From: an uncultured Clostridia bacterium
GTDB taxonomy: Bacteria > Bacillota > Clostridia > Christensenellales > UBA1242
Assembly (NCBI GenBank): GCA_944383975.1
Contig: CALWRN010000036.1
Coordinates: 1 to 36,770, forward strand
Direction of reading: 5' to 3'
DNA: 36,770 bases
The notes under the pieces were generated by a model. That model made no database searches. It had not been told where the DNA came from and saw only the letters and a program-made list of their open reading frames with translations. The translations under genes and the position numbers were made by a program. Below are positions 12,520 to 20,632 of this stretch, in pieces; the first letter of the stretch is position 1, and every line of letters starts with the position of its first letter.

Positions 12520-15500
12520 TTATTTTTTATTTTTATTTTTCTTTTTCCTTAAAATAATACATATTATAGTGATGATAATTAAAAGTGCAATACTTCCAAA
12601 TATAATCAAGTATATTGTCACTTGGTTTTCTGGATCATTTTGATTTTGTGCATTTTCATCTATAATGGCAGTAATTTCAGTATAGTATTTATCAAAGATT
12701 ATTTTTTCATCTGTATCATAAATATCTCCAGCATAATACCAACCAATTATATTGTTTTTATTTGTGTCAACCAAAGAATTTAAAGTTATTGTTTCACCAT
12801 CAGAGAATAGTGTTGTGGTTGTGATTACTTCATCTTTAATAACTATTTTAAGATCAAAAAGAAGTTGATTTAAAACTGCAACAATATTAGCATTTTGTGT
12901 TATTGTTATTGTTTCACCAGGGTTATAATTGTTATTAGCATATTCCCAAGATATAAATTGATATTTATTTGAAATATCTATTGTTGGTAAGGTGTAAGTG
13001 TCACCATAACTAAATTCTTGATCAATAGGGGTGGTTTTTCCGGCGATTGTTATTCCTATTTGATATGTTGCTTTTGCTGATTTTATTTCTTTTTTATTTT
13101 CTGAAAGATAAAGAGCGTATTTTGATGCTAATTTAGGCGATATTTTTATGTGCTCTTTAAAATCTTCTGACATTTGTGAGTTGTTGATTAATAAAGTTTG
13201 ATCAAAGCCCTTGTCTATGTAGATTGTTGCGTTTATGTTTGTTAAAGAACCATTTAATTTCAAAGTATTTGATCCATTTATATACATTTCGCCTTCAATT
13301 TTATTATCATTTACATTAAGGGTGATAGAACCACTATTTAAGTATAAAACATCACCACTGTTAGATTTATTTGAATAGATATCTGTGTTTGTTGCTGTTA
13401 TAGAACTATATTGATTTGCATATATTGTTGCACCTTGGACGGTTGCGGAATTTTTTGTTAATACACATTTAGAAAAGGTTATTTGTGAATAACTTTGTCC
13501 ATAGAGAACACCTGCATATTGGGCAGTATTTTCTTCAAAAGTGCAATCTTCAAATTTTACCGTTCCGTATGCAAAACAAACACCACCAAAGCCACTAGCA
13601 CTATTTTGAATAAAATTACAATTGGAAATTGTGCATGTGTTTTGATTATTAATAAAAGCACCCGCACTTGAAGCCTTATTTGCGATAAAACTAGAATTTT
13701 TTATATCTGCTTTGCACTTTAATTCAAGGGCTCCACCATTTCCATTTACAGAATTATTTGAAAATGTGCATAAATTTATGTTGATTGTTGCATTATTTGA
13801 AGTTGTTATAGCACCACCATTATCTGTTGCTTTGTTGTTAAAAAATTCTGTGTTTTCAAAATTTGCAATACCTTCTGCGACATAGATTACACCTCCAGCA
13901 GAGATATTAGAATTAAAATTTCTAAAAATAACATTTTTTGTTGTTAAATTGCCATTTGAGACAATAACTCTTTGACCAAGTTTTGCATTATTTCCTTCAA
14001 AAATTATTTTATTTTGGTCATTTCCTTCAATTACGAAAGTTTTTGATTGGTTTATTGCAAAAATATTATAAGAAGTTGTCTTGTAGAGAGTTATATCTTT
14101 TGTAACATTTGAATCTATTTTTAAAGTTAAATTTTTATCTATTATAATGTTATTTTCTTTAATATCATTTAAAAGATATATGGTATCATTATCATTTGCG
14201 TTATTTACTGCTTCCTTAAGACTTGTATAATAACTATCATTGATTCTGCATACTGTATTTCTTTGATTTGTGAATACATCGCTATAATCGGTTGCGTTCA
14301 GCCTTCTATCATAAGCTCTTATTTTATAATTAGGGGTATATCCATCTTCATAGGTTTTTGTATCGGTATAGCAATTTGAATTTGTAAAAGCTATAACCTT
14401 ATATCCGTCTATATCATTACCTTCAAGAATTTCATAACCAAGATGTCCTATGTTGTCCTGTTTATAAGGCATAAGAATATTATAACCGTTTTCATTTTTT
14501 TCAATGGAAATGATGTTTATTTTCATTGAATTATTGTAAATAGAAAGTTTGTCACCATATTCAAGAAGGTATGTATAAGTCATATTATCAACATACCAAA
14601 ACTTTAGTTGTTTGTTGATTATTGTGCCGTTATCATGCAGACCTTGCATAGCAGATTTAAAAGCCTCACTTGCTGATGATTCAACAAACATTGTTCCACC
14701 AAGAGCATATCCATATCTTTCAAAGTAATACGAAAGGTCAATACCGGTTACAATACTGCTGAAATAAACTTGCTTTTCAACTTTATTCATTCCTTTTGCT
14801 GTAGAATTGCGATACATATTTTCAAGTTTGCCCCAGTAGCCGGGGAAAATACTTTCTATATTCCACCAAATTGCTGCATTTCCAGAATTCTTTTGCCAAA
14901 CATTTGCAGGATTGACATCATCAGGAGCCATTAAGTTTGTTATTGTTGAATGATTTTCTCTTGAGCCAGTTTTTTCATTTGCTGATTTATTAAAGTTAGA
15001 AACCATATTGTTTGTTGTCTCTGACACAACGCGTTCACTTATATCCATCATGTGTCCTAATTCATGAGTCATGCCCCAGCCAAAATTTTCTCCAGTTAAG
15101 GCTGTGTCCTGCCAGTTGTTTGTTTGGATTCCAACGTGTTCAGTATAAGCATAGGCTGCTGCATATGGTTGCATAATTCTTATATTGACATTAAGATGTT
15201 CAGCTCTGTTGTCGTAGTTTAAATCTTCTTTTTCAAAATTTACACCTTCAAAAATGTATAAACTTTTAAGATAGTTATCCCAATTTTCACAAACTTTTTC
15301 AACGCTATAATTTTGTGATATATAAAAATCATAAGCACGCGATGCTTGAACGGTGAGAATAACTTTATTAGAAACTATTTCAGTTAGGTCCAAATAATTT
15401 TCTGGTTGTAAGTCTAAAAGTTCGTTGTAGTCTCTTAAATTTTTTTCATATTTAATTTCGTCTTGTCCCATATAAAATACAGGGAATAGAGTGCCACCTT

Positions 15501-16704
15501 CAATATAAATTTTCACATCTTGACTTTGTTCGTTATTTGTGTAAGGATTTATTAAATAGATTGGACCTCCAGCCAATGTTTTAGTTGACCAAGATGAATT
15601 GTAAAGGTTAGGGGTAGAGATACTGTTTTCACCAATCTGAAGTGAATAATTTCCACTTTTCCATTTATCCCATCTGCCTTGGTGTTGTGTAAATACAATT
15701 TGTGGTAATGGATCTGTTGATTTTGCATCAACATATATTGTGATTGTTTCATTAGGTTTTGCATATATTCCAGTTACTTGTCTATTTGTTCCTTGCCAAA
15801 CCATATCTAAATCATATCTTGCATAATCCGAAATATTTCCAACTTGTTTTATATATTTACCTTTTGAGTTAGGATTGGTTGAAAATTCTCTATATCTTAT
15901 ATCAAATGTTAAATTTCCATTTAAAATATCTTTTGCTCTTTGAATATTTTGTTGCACTTTGCTTGGAATATAATTAAGTTTATTGATTTCTTCTTCTAAT
16001 TTGTTAATAGAAGATAAAGAGTTGTATTGAGGAATAATTGTGCTTTTCTTATAATCAGAAAATAGATTTCTTGCATAACTTAAAATATCTTCCTCAGGTT
16101 TAAAGAAAATTATTTCGCTGGCAGAACAATGTTGTGTTAAATTGTTGTTTACTTGTGTATATTCAAATTTGAAATATTTGAATGTGTAAGTCTTATTTAA
16201 ATTATAAATCAGAATGTTTGTATTTAATTCAGAAGATGCTTCTCCAATTTTTTGATATTCATTTCCGTCATTTGATATATAGAATGTTGCAGTCAAAGGA
16301 AAGCCTTTCAATTTGTCGTCTCTTCTTGTTGCAAATATCAATCGGTCAACATCTACTTGCTTATTAAATTCAATCAAAATATAATTTTTATAAGTGTTGC
16401 TATTTACAATATTTGTTTCCCAAAATGTATTAAAGTTTAAGTCAAAGGCATTTGAAAGCACATTATTTGGATAATTTCCACCATTATTTGAATAGTTTTG
16501 TATGTATTCATCATTTTCAGTATTAGTTGTTATTGCATAGTTACTTAAATAATCAGTTTGTAAAAATTCACTTGATGTAGTTGTGTAACTTACATCAAAA
16601 TTAACATTTTCATCTGCATTTGTTGAAATGTAAGATGGGTTATTAAAAAAAATAGACACACCCAAAAACATTGCAAAGAAAATTGCAATAATATATTTTT
16701 TCAT
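12520..16704 (-). CDS. Giant cell-surface M60-type (mucin-directed) metalloprotease with F5/8C and beta-helix regions
   Basis: 1394 residues. Order: signal peptide (1-30); an F5/8 type C (discoidin, carbohydrate-binding) domain about 70-210; a linker; an M60-like/enhancin peptidase region about 280-770 with the zinc motif HELGH (547-551) and a downstream glutamate as in the M60 pattern HExxHx(8-28)E; a right-handed beta-helix about 840-1190 built of GGAI/GNGGAL-type repeats like those of chlamydial Pmp proteins; two beta-rich repeats about 1225-1340 (FSYGDTYTLPTI, YQFISWEY); and a C-terminal membrane helix with a KKKNKNKK tail, no LPxTG. M60 enzymes cleave O-glycoproteins such as mucins, with lectin-like modules holding the glycans, so this is probably a host-mucin or glycoprotein attack enzyme anchored on the surface. 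Its promoter carries a palindromic site in the spacer. Confidence 0.88.
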   Translation of the reverse strand: MKKYIIAIFFAMFLGVSIFFNNPSYISTNADENVNFDVSYTTTSSEFLQTDYLSNYAITTNTENDEYIQNYSNNGGNYPNNVLSNAFDLNFNTFWETNIVNSNTYKNYILIEFNKQVDVDRLIFATRRDDKLKGFPLTATFYISNDGNEYQKIGEASSELNTNILIYNLNKTYTFKYFKFEYTQVNNNLTQHCSASEIIFFKPEEDILSYARNLFSDYKKSTIIPQYNSLSSINKLEEEINKLNYIPSKVQQNIQRAKDILNGNLTFDIRYREFSTNPNSKGKYIKQVGNISDYARYDLDMVWQGTNRQVTGIYAKPNETITIYVDAKSTDPLPQIVFTQHQGRWDKWKSGNYSLQIGENSISTPNLYNSSWSTKTLAGGPIYLINPYTNNEQSQDVKIYIEGGTLFPVFYMGQDEIKYEKNLRDYNELLDLQPENYLDLTEIVSNKVILTVQASRAYDFYISQNYSVEKVCENWDNYLKSLYIFEGVNFEKEDLNYDNRAEHLNVNIRIMQPYAAAYAYTEHVGIQTNNWQDTALTGENFGWGMTHELGHMMDISERVVSETTNNMVSNFNKSANEKTGSRENHSTITNLMAPDDVNPANVWQKNSGNAAIWWNIESIFPGYWGKLENMYRNSTAKGMNKVEKQVYFSSIVTGIDLSYYFERYGYALGGTMFVESSASEAFKSAMQGLHDNGTIINKQLKFWYVDNMTYTYLLEYGDKLSIYNNSMKINIISIEKNENGYNILMPYKQDNIGHLGYEILEGNDIDGYKVIAFTNSNCYTDTKTYEDGYTPNYKIRAYDRRLNATDYSDVFTNQRNTVCRINDSYYTSLKEAVNNANDNDTIYLLNDIKENNIIIDKNLTLKIDSNVTKDITLYKTTSYNIFAINQSKTFVIEGNDQNKIIFEGNNAKLGQRVIVSNGNLTTKNVIFRNFNSNISAGGVIYVAEGIANFENTEFFNNKATDNGGAITTSNNATININLCTFSNNSVNGNGGALELKCKADIKNSSFIANKASSAGAFINNQNTCTISNCNFIQNSASGFGGVCFAYGTVKFEDCTFEENTAQYAGVLYGQSYSQITFSKCVLTKNSATVQGATIYANQYSSITATNTDIYSNKSNSGDVLYLNSGSITLNVNDNKIEGEMYINGSNTLKLNGSLTNINATIYIDKGFDQTLLINNSQMSEDFKEHIKISPKLASKYALYLSENKKEIKSAKATYQIGITIAGKTTPIDQEFSYGDTYTLPTIDISNKYQFISWEYANNNYNPGETITITQNANIVAVLNQLLFDLKIVIKDEVITTTTLFSDGETITLNSLVDTNKNNIIGWYYAGDIYDTDEKIIFDKYYTEITAIIDENAQNQNDPENQVTIYLIIFGSIALLIIITIICIILRKKKNKNKK

Positions 16705-16740
16705 ATGAAACCTCTTTTTTATTAATATTTTTATATTTTA

Positions 16741-16769
16741 ATTATACATGTTTGCAAACATAATTTCAA
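16741..16769 (-). promoter_or_regulatory. Promoter of the M60 protease gene
   Basis: Minus strand: TTGAAA (16764-16769), 17-bp spacer, TATAAT (16741-16746). The spacer contains the 14-bp palindrome listed separately. Confidence 0.85.
16748..16761. promoter_or_regulatory. Operator, perfect palindrome ATGTTTGCAAACAT
   Basis: 14-bp perfect palindrome with a central GC, between -35 and -10 of the M60 gene. The form resembles LacI/GalR-family (including CcpA-cre-like) operators but does not match the cre consensus exactly. The regulator is not in this window as far as I can tell. Confidence 0.6.
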
Positions 16770-16844
16770 TATAAATGGAAAAAACTAAAAATAATTTAAA
16801 TCAAATGAAAGAGAATATAGTTACTGAAAAAACAAATGTAAATA

Positions 16845-16880
16845 TAAAAAAAGAGTTGACTATTGTCAAACCCTTTTTAT
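16845..16880 (-). terminator. Terminator of the NTF2/flavin reductase operon
   Basis: On the minus strand an imperfect stem (AAAGGGTTTGAC / GTCAACTCTTT with AATA loop, one bulge and one G-T pair) followed by seven T. Confidence 0.6.
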
Positions 16881-16919
16881 TGATTTTCTTAAATTTATTA
16901 TCAAAATTAAAAGTTATAA

Positions 16920-17258
16920 TTAAAATCCTGTAAATACTTTTGCTACGATTTTCCAACCAGCTTTATCTTTTAATAAAAGATGATAGTCAACAAAATTTTC
17001 TCCCAAATAATCTTCCATTGTGATTCTAATAACAGCAATATTGTTAGAAACATCTAAAACATCAATTCTTCCTTCTACATTTGATTTTCCAGCCTTATCA
17101 ACACCATCAAATAAAGTTTGAATAGGCTCTCCATTGATAGTTGCATTTTTATGAAAAGCAGATTTCATGATTTCACTTTTTCCTTTCAAACAGCTATCTA
17201 AATATTTTTGTGCAGTTTCTATAATCTCGTTATAATCTTTTAAATATGTGTCTTTCAT
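16920..17258 (-). CDS. NTF2-like (SnoaL/lumazine-binding type) protein, copy B
   Basis: 112 residues, single NTF2-like fold: long N-terminal helices (YNEIIETAQKYLDSCLKGKSE), AFHKNATI, then strands IDVLDVSNNIAVIRITMED, FVDYHLLLKDKAGWKIVAKVF. The same pattern is seen in the 17791-18174 gene of this operon, so the two are paralogues. NTF2-like proteins bind small hydrophobic molecules or act as ring-forming enzymes; here the activity is unknown. It is the last gene of a three-gene operon, 19 bp after the flavin reductase stop, with a weak ribosome binding site. The flanking of a flavin reductase by two such proteins suggests a redox or detoxification role (inference). Confidence 0.75.
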   Translation of the reverse strand: MKDTYLKDYNEIIETAQKYLDSCLKGKSEIMKSAFHKNATINGEPIQTLFDGVDKAGKSNVEGRIDVLDVSNNIAVIRITMEDYLGENFVDYHLLLKDKAGWKIVAKVFTGF

Positions 17259-17277
17259 AATATTTGCTCATTTCATT

Positions 17278-17778
17278 TTAATCTTTTATTGACTTTATTT
17301 GAGAGTAGCCATTAAAAGCAAACAATGCTTTTTCATTTGGATTACCATATACATCTTTGACGTTGCAAATGTATAAGTAGTGATCTCCAACTTCTATAAA
17401 TTCTTTTAATTCACAAACAATAGCAACACGAGAGTGGAGTGGAATTTCAATATCGCAATTTTCAAGAGATTGCATTTCAATGTTGAATTTTTTTATTTTA
17501 TCTGTATTTCTTCCAGTTGTGCTTCCACATGATAAAACCTCATTTGCTATTTGTTCGCCTGGAATTGTAAGCACAACTTTTTTATTTTGTCTTACCATTT
17601 CTCCACTATATGAAGTTTTTGCCATTGCATAGGCAATCATAGATGGATTAAAAGAAAGATAAGTCCACCATGAAACAGTTGCAAGATTTGTTGTTCCATC
17701 TGTTTTTTGAGTGCAAACAATTGTTACTGGATTTGGCGAACTATAAATAGATGCCATAGGTAAATTGATTTTTTTCAT
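17278..17778 (-). CDS. Flavin reductase-like / flavoredoxin protein (FMN-binding split barrel)
   Basis: 166 residues of the flavin reductase-like family (Pfam Flavin_Reduct). Seen: PNPVTIVCTQKTDGTTNLATVSWWTYLSFNP is the first strand-loop-strand with the FMN-contacting Thr/Ser region, AMAKTSYSGEMVRQNKKVVLTIPGEQ the typical middle, and HYLYICNVKDVY the C-terminal strands. Members reduce flavins with NAD(P)H or carry electrons as flavoredoxin; in strict anaerobes they often act in detoxifying oxidants or metals. AAAAGGAG precedes the ATG. It is the middle gene of an operon with two NTF2-like genes, 12 bp after the first, and is regulated by the divergent HxlR protein. Confidence 0.88.
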   Translation of the reverse strand: MKKINLPMASIYSSPNPVTIVCTQKTDGTTNLATVSWWTYLSFNPSMIAYAMAKTSYSGEMVRQNKKVVLTIPGEQIANEVLSCGSTTGRNTDKIKKFNIEMQSLENCDIEIPLHSRVAIVCELKEFIEVGDHYLYICNVKDVYGNPNEKALFAFNGYSQIKSIKD

Positions 17779-17790
17779 AAATTTCTCCTT

Positions 17791-18174
17791 TTATTTTTTG
17801 ATTGTATTAGAATTTTGATTATATGCTTTTGCAACACACTTCCATTCTCCGTCCATTTTAAGAAGTAGTAAATAATCGGTGAAATCTATACGATTTCCCC
17901 AATTTTCTTCAAGGACACGGACAACAGCAAGAGTTTCTTCTAATGCAATAACATCAATGCGAGCTTTAAAATTTTTATCTCCGCCAACACTATCTACATT
18001 GTTATAAAATTGTTGGATTGAACCATGTTCAAGTTTTCCATCAAGGTATCCAAACAAAACCGCTTCGTCAATAAATAAATTTTTTGCATATTTACTGTTT
18101 CCTTCTGCAACACTTTTTACAAAATTCATAGCGGCTTTTTCCACTGCTTGATATTCTTCAATTTTTGCTCTCAT
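17791..18174 (-). CDS. NTF2-like protein, copy A
   Basis: 127 residues. The start is set at the ATG whose codon ends at 18174, nine bases after AGGGAG; an upstream in-frame ATG at 18210 has no ribosome binding site. NTF2-like fold: YQAVEKAAMNFVKSVAEGNSKYAKNLF as the helical start, AVLFGYLDGKLEHGS, then strands IDVIALEETLAVVRVLEENW and FTDYLLLLKMDGEWKCVAKAY. It is clearly a paralogue of copy B at 16920 (IDV-L/A-V-R-V and DY-LLLK-D-G-W-VAK positions match). First gene of the operon, transcribed from a perfect TTGACA-17-TATAAT promoter that overlaps the promoter of the HxlR gene on the other strand. Confidence 0.8.
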   Translation of the reverse strand: MRAKIEEYQAVEKAAMNFVKSVAEGNSKYAKNLFIDEAVLFGYLDGKLEHGSIQQFYNNVDSVGGDKNFKARIDVIALEETLAVVRVLEENWGNRIDFTDYLLLLKMDGEWKCVAKAYNQNSNTIKK

Positions 18175-18233
18175 ATATATTCTCCCTTTAATTTTGTAAG
18201 ATGATTTCAACTTTATATATTCATAAACTCATC

Positions 18234-18262
18234 TTGACAAACACATTATATTCTTATATAAT
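18234..18262 (+). promoter_or_regulatory. Promoter of the HxlR regulator
   Basis: TTGACA (18234-18239), 17 bp, TATAAT (18257-18262), perfect consensus. It overlaps the opposite-strand promoter at 18245-18273 over 18 bp. Confidence 0.85.
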
Positions 18263-18273
18263 CAGCATGTCAA
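18245..18273 (-). promoter_or_regulatory. Promoter of the NTF2/flavin reductase operon
   Basis: Minus strand: TTGACA (18268-18273), 17 bp, TATAAT (18245-18250), perfect consensus. The two promoters face each other and cannot be occupied by two RNA polymerases at once. Confidence 0.85.
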
Positions 18274-18286
18274 TAAAAGTTGCATA

Positions 18287-18302
18287 CGCACATTAAAGTG
18301 CG
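18287..18302. promoter_or_regulatory. Probable HxlR operator CGCACATTAAAGTGCG
   Basis: Perfect 5-bp arms CGCAC/GTGCG around ATTAAA. It is about 20 bp inside the transcript of the regulator and just upstream of the -35 of the operon, so a bound HxlR dimer could block its own gene and favour the operon promoter. Confidence 0.6.
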
Positions 18303-18334
18303 ATACTATCATAAAGTAGAGTGTTGGAGGAGAT

Positions 18335-18667
18335 ATGAATAAAAGATGTATAAATAATGAAAAATTGTGCGACACTGGTTTTAGTTATACTTTATCATTA
18401 ATAAGTGGGAAATATAAAATGACAATTTTATATACTTTAATGGAATTTGAAGTTGTGAGATATAATGAATTAAAAAGATATATAAATGGAATAACATATA
18501 AAACACTTACAAGTGCTTTAAGAGAATTGGAAGATGACGGACTTGTTATCAGAAAGGAATATCCACAAATACCACCAAGGGTTGAATATAGTTTGTCTCA
18601 AACAGGAAAGTCTTTAATGCCAATTCTTGATCAAATGTGTGAATGGGGTGATAAGAATAGAAAATAA
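18335..18667 (+). CDS. HxlR-family winged-helix regulator
   Basis: 110 residues, whole-length HxlR domain: short N-terminal helix with CINNEKLCDTGFSYTLSLISGKYKMTIL (the family start with a Cys before the first helix), RYNELKRYINGITYKTLTSALRELEDDGLVIRKEY as the winged-helix recognition part, and a C-terminal dimer helix with LMPILDQMCEW. Cysteines at 5, 12 and 103 could sense oxidants or electrophiles, as in YodB/CatR-type members (inference). GGAGGAG precedes the ATG. It is divergent from the NTF2/flavin reductase operon, and a 16-bp inverted repeat lies in its leader, so it probably controls both. No terminator is seen directly at its stop; one is found at 18773. Confidence 0.9.
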   Translation: MNKRCINNEKLCDTGFSYTLSLISGKYKMTILYTLMEFEVVRYNELKRYINGITYKTLTSALRELEDDGLVIRKEYPQIPPRVEYSLSQTGKSLMPILDQMCEWGDKNRK

Positions 18668-18772
18668 TTAGAAATTGAATTGTTTTTAACTCGTCATCTT
18701 TAATTTTTAAATATAAAAATAGCAATAATGAATGAAATAAGAAAATCAATTTAACAAAAAATTAATTAAAAT

Positions 18773-18806
18773 AAATCTATACAAATATTGTGTATAGATT
18801 TTTTAT
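18773..18806 (+). terminator. Terminator after the HxlR gene
   Basis: AAATCTATACA (18773-18783) / TGTATAGATTT (18791-18801), 11-bp perfect stem and long T-run. Confidence 0.9.
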
Positions 18807-18983
18807 TTTTAAAGATTTTGCACACAATTTGTTTTATTTTTTAAATATATTTTGGATATGTAAAAATGTTAGCAAATAATAAATATAGAATGGTTATAAT
18901 ATTTATATTGATTATATATAATTATTATATATATATACTTAATATAGTATTTATACATATTATTTTTCTTATTTATTTTTTAT

Positions 18984-19012
18984 TTGCATTATGGCTAAAG
19001 TTGTGTTATATT
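18984..19012 (+). promoter_or_regulatory. Promoter of the glycosyltransferase gene
   Basis: TTGCAT (18984-18989), 17 bp, TATATT (19007-19012) with an upstream TG. The TGTGTTATATTA around the -10 recurs at 20551-20561. Confidence 0.7.
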
Positions 19013-19061
19013 AAATAAAGATTTTTTTTATAAATTTAAAAAATCAAATGAGGAGTGTGTT

Positions 19062-20402
19062 ATGGATGCTGTCCAGATCATTAATTTTGTCGTCTCTACT
19101 TTATTTACGGTTTTGTTATCATACAAAATTGTTATAGGTATAATAGGACTTTTTGCGAAGAAAAGATTTCCTGAAGCGAAGAAAAACCATACTTTTGCAG
19201 TGCTTATCGCAGGAAGAAACGAAGAAAAAGTTATAGGACAATTAATTGAAAGTATAGCAGCAACAAATTATGATAAAAAACTTTTAAGTGTTTTTGTAGT
19301 TGCAGATAATTGTACTGATAATACTGCCAAAGTAGCACGAGAAGCAATTGAAAAAGCACAACTACATGATGGGGCAGTTTTTGAAAGATTTAATAATGAA
19401 AAAATAGGAAAAGGATATGCTCTTGACTTCTTGTTAGAGAAAATAAGAGAAAGAGAAAATTTCCACGAAGAGGAATTTGATGCTTTTGTAATATTTGATG
19501 CTGACAACCTTTTAGATGCAAATTATTTTTATGAAATTAACAAAGCACTTGATGCTGGATATGATGTTGCAACCACTTATAGAAATTCAAAAAATTTCAA
19601 TACAAATACAATCTCAGCCAATACCGGAATGATGTTTTTAAGAGAATGTCGTTTTCTCCACACTCCAAGAGCAATTTTAAATTCAAGCACATTTGTTTCT
19701 GGAACAGGATTTATGGTCAGTTCAAAGGTGCTTAATACTGATACCGGTTGGAAATATACAACGCTTACAGAAGATATAGAGTTTTCATCATGTCAGATTG
19801 CAAAGGGAAGAAAAATTACATATTGTGATGATGCTATTTTTTATGATGAACAACCAGTAACATTTAAGGCTAGTTGGAACCAAAGGTTAAGATGGCAAAA
19901 AGGCTTTTATCAATGTTTTTCAAAATGCTTTTTATTGTTAGGGTCAACATTCTTTTCTAGGCATTGGTTTGCTTCTTATGAAATGATGGTAATGATTTTT
20001 CCTTTATCACCTGTTACACTTTTTTGGTCAGTTTTTTATAACATATATCTTTTTATTAAATATTTAGTTTCTGCAATTCCGTTTATGAATTCGTTTTTTA
20101 TGTATGCGATTGTGGGAATTGTTTCCTCCTTAATAATGGGTTACATTTTATTTTTCCTTTATGGAATGTTGATTTTGATAATGGAAAGAAAAAGGGTTAA
20201 ATGTAGTTTTTGGAAAAAGATTAAATATAGTTTAACATATCCAATTTTCATGGCAACATATGTTCCAATTTCTATTGTTTGCTTGTTTAAAAAAGTCAAA
20301 TGGAAACAAATTCCACATACTGATTCAAGAACTATTGAGGATATAAATAAAGCAGATAAAGCGGTAGTATTAAAAAATAATAGTGAAACAAATGATAAAT
20401 AG
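19062..20402 (+). CDS. Membrane glycosyltransferase, family GT2 (processive-synthase-like)
   Basis: 446 residues: an N-terminal membrane helix (5-30), a GT-A domain of family 2 (about 45-290) and three to four C-terminal membrane helices (about 300-425). Motifs: AVLIAGRNEEKVIG and VVADNCTDNTA for nucleotide-sugar binding, IFDADNL (the D-x-D metal site, near 145), TLTEDIEF (catalytic Asp), and QRLRWQKG (the QxxRW motif of synthases and polysaccharide-forming GT2). Such proteins make and may export surface polysaccharide or glycolipid; the sugar is unknown. The start follows GAGGAG. It is a single gene with its own promoter; no other polysaccharide genes lie nearby, so it is not part of a visible cluster. 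Confidence 0.88.
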   Translation: MDAVQIINFVVSTLFTVLLSYKIVIGIIGLFAKKRFPEAKKNHTFAVLIAGRNEEKVIGQLIESIAATNYDKKLLSVFVVADNCTDNTAKVAREAIEKAQLHDGAVFERFNNEKIGKGYALDFLLEKIRERENFHEEEFDAFVIFDADNLLDANYFYEINKALDAGYDVATTYRNSKNFNTNTISANTGMMFLRECRFLHTPRAILNSSTFVSGTGFMVSSKVLNTDTGWKYTTLTEDIEFSSCQIAKGRKITYCDDAIFYDEQPVTFKASWNQRLRWQKGFYQCFSKCFLLLGSTFFSRHWFASYEMMVMIFPLSPVTLFWSVFYNIYLFIKYLVSAIPFMNSFFMYAIVGIVSSLIMGYILFFLYGMLILIMERKRVKCSFWKKIKYSLTYPIFMATYVPISIVCLFKKVKWKQIPHTDSRTIEDINKADKAVVLKNNSETNDK

Positions 20403-20452
20403 AAATATTAAATAGTAGAAACTGTACGTACATAAGGACAATTCTAGAAATC

Positions 20453-20491
20453 TTAAACGAACAAATTATGCATAAAATTTGTTTAGTTTAA
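20453..20491 (+). terminator. Long hairpin after the glycosyltransferase gene
   Basis: TTAAACGAACAAATT and AATTTGTTTAGTTTAA form an 8-bp inner stem and a 6-bp outer stem with a small bulge, 8-nt loop. No good T-run follows, so a terminator, processing site or mRNA 3' end structure are all possible. Confidence 0.4.
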
Positions 20492-20531
20492 ATAAAAATA
20501 TTTTAATCTTAATTAAAAATTATTTAAAATA

Positions 20532-20560
20532 TTGAAAATCTATAAAAGATGTGTTATATT
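20532..20560 (+). promoter_or_regulatory. Promoter of the 172-residue membrane protein gene
   Basis: TTGAAA (20532-20537), 17 bp, TATATT (20555-20560) with upstream TG. Confidence 0.75.
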
Positions 20561-20632
20561 ATTTTTAGGTTAATGTCAGAAGTTGTTTATAACAACATAT
20601 TAAAGATTACTTAAGCCATTAAAGGGGGAGAA

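Larger units (their letters stand above)
18668..19061. other. Intergenic region of about 390 bp
   Basis: Holds the terminator at 18773-18806 and the promoter at 18984-19012 (listed separately). The rest, including 18840-18980 with runs such as ATATATATA, is A/T-rich DNA in which I see no gene or clear structure. Confidence 0.7.

Noticed and set aside
19268..19507. 79-codon minus-strand frame
   Set aside because: Shadow of the glycosyltransferase gene; Ser-rich, without ribosome binding site.
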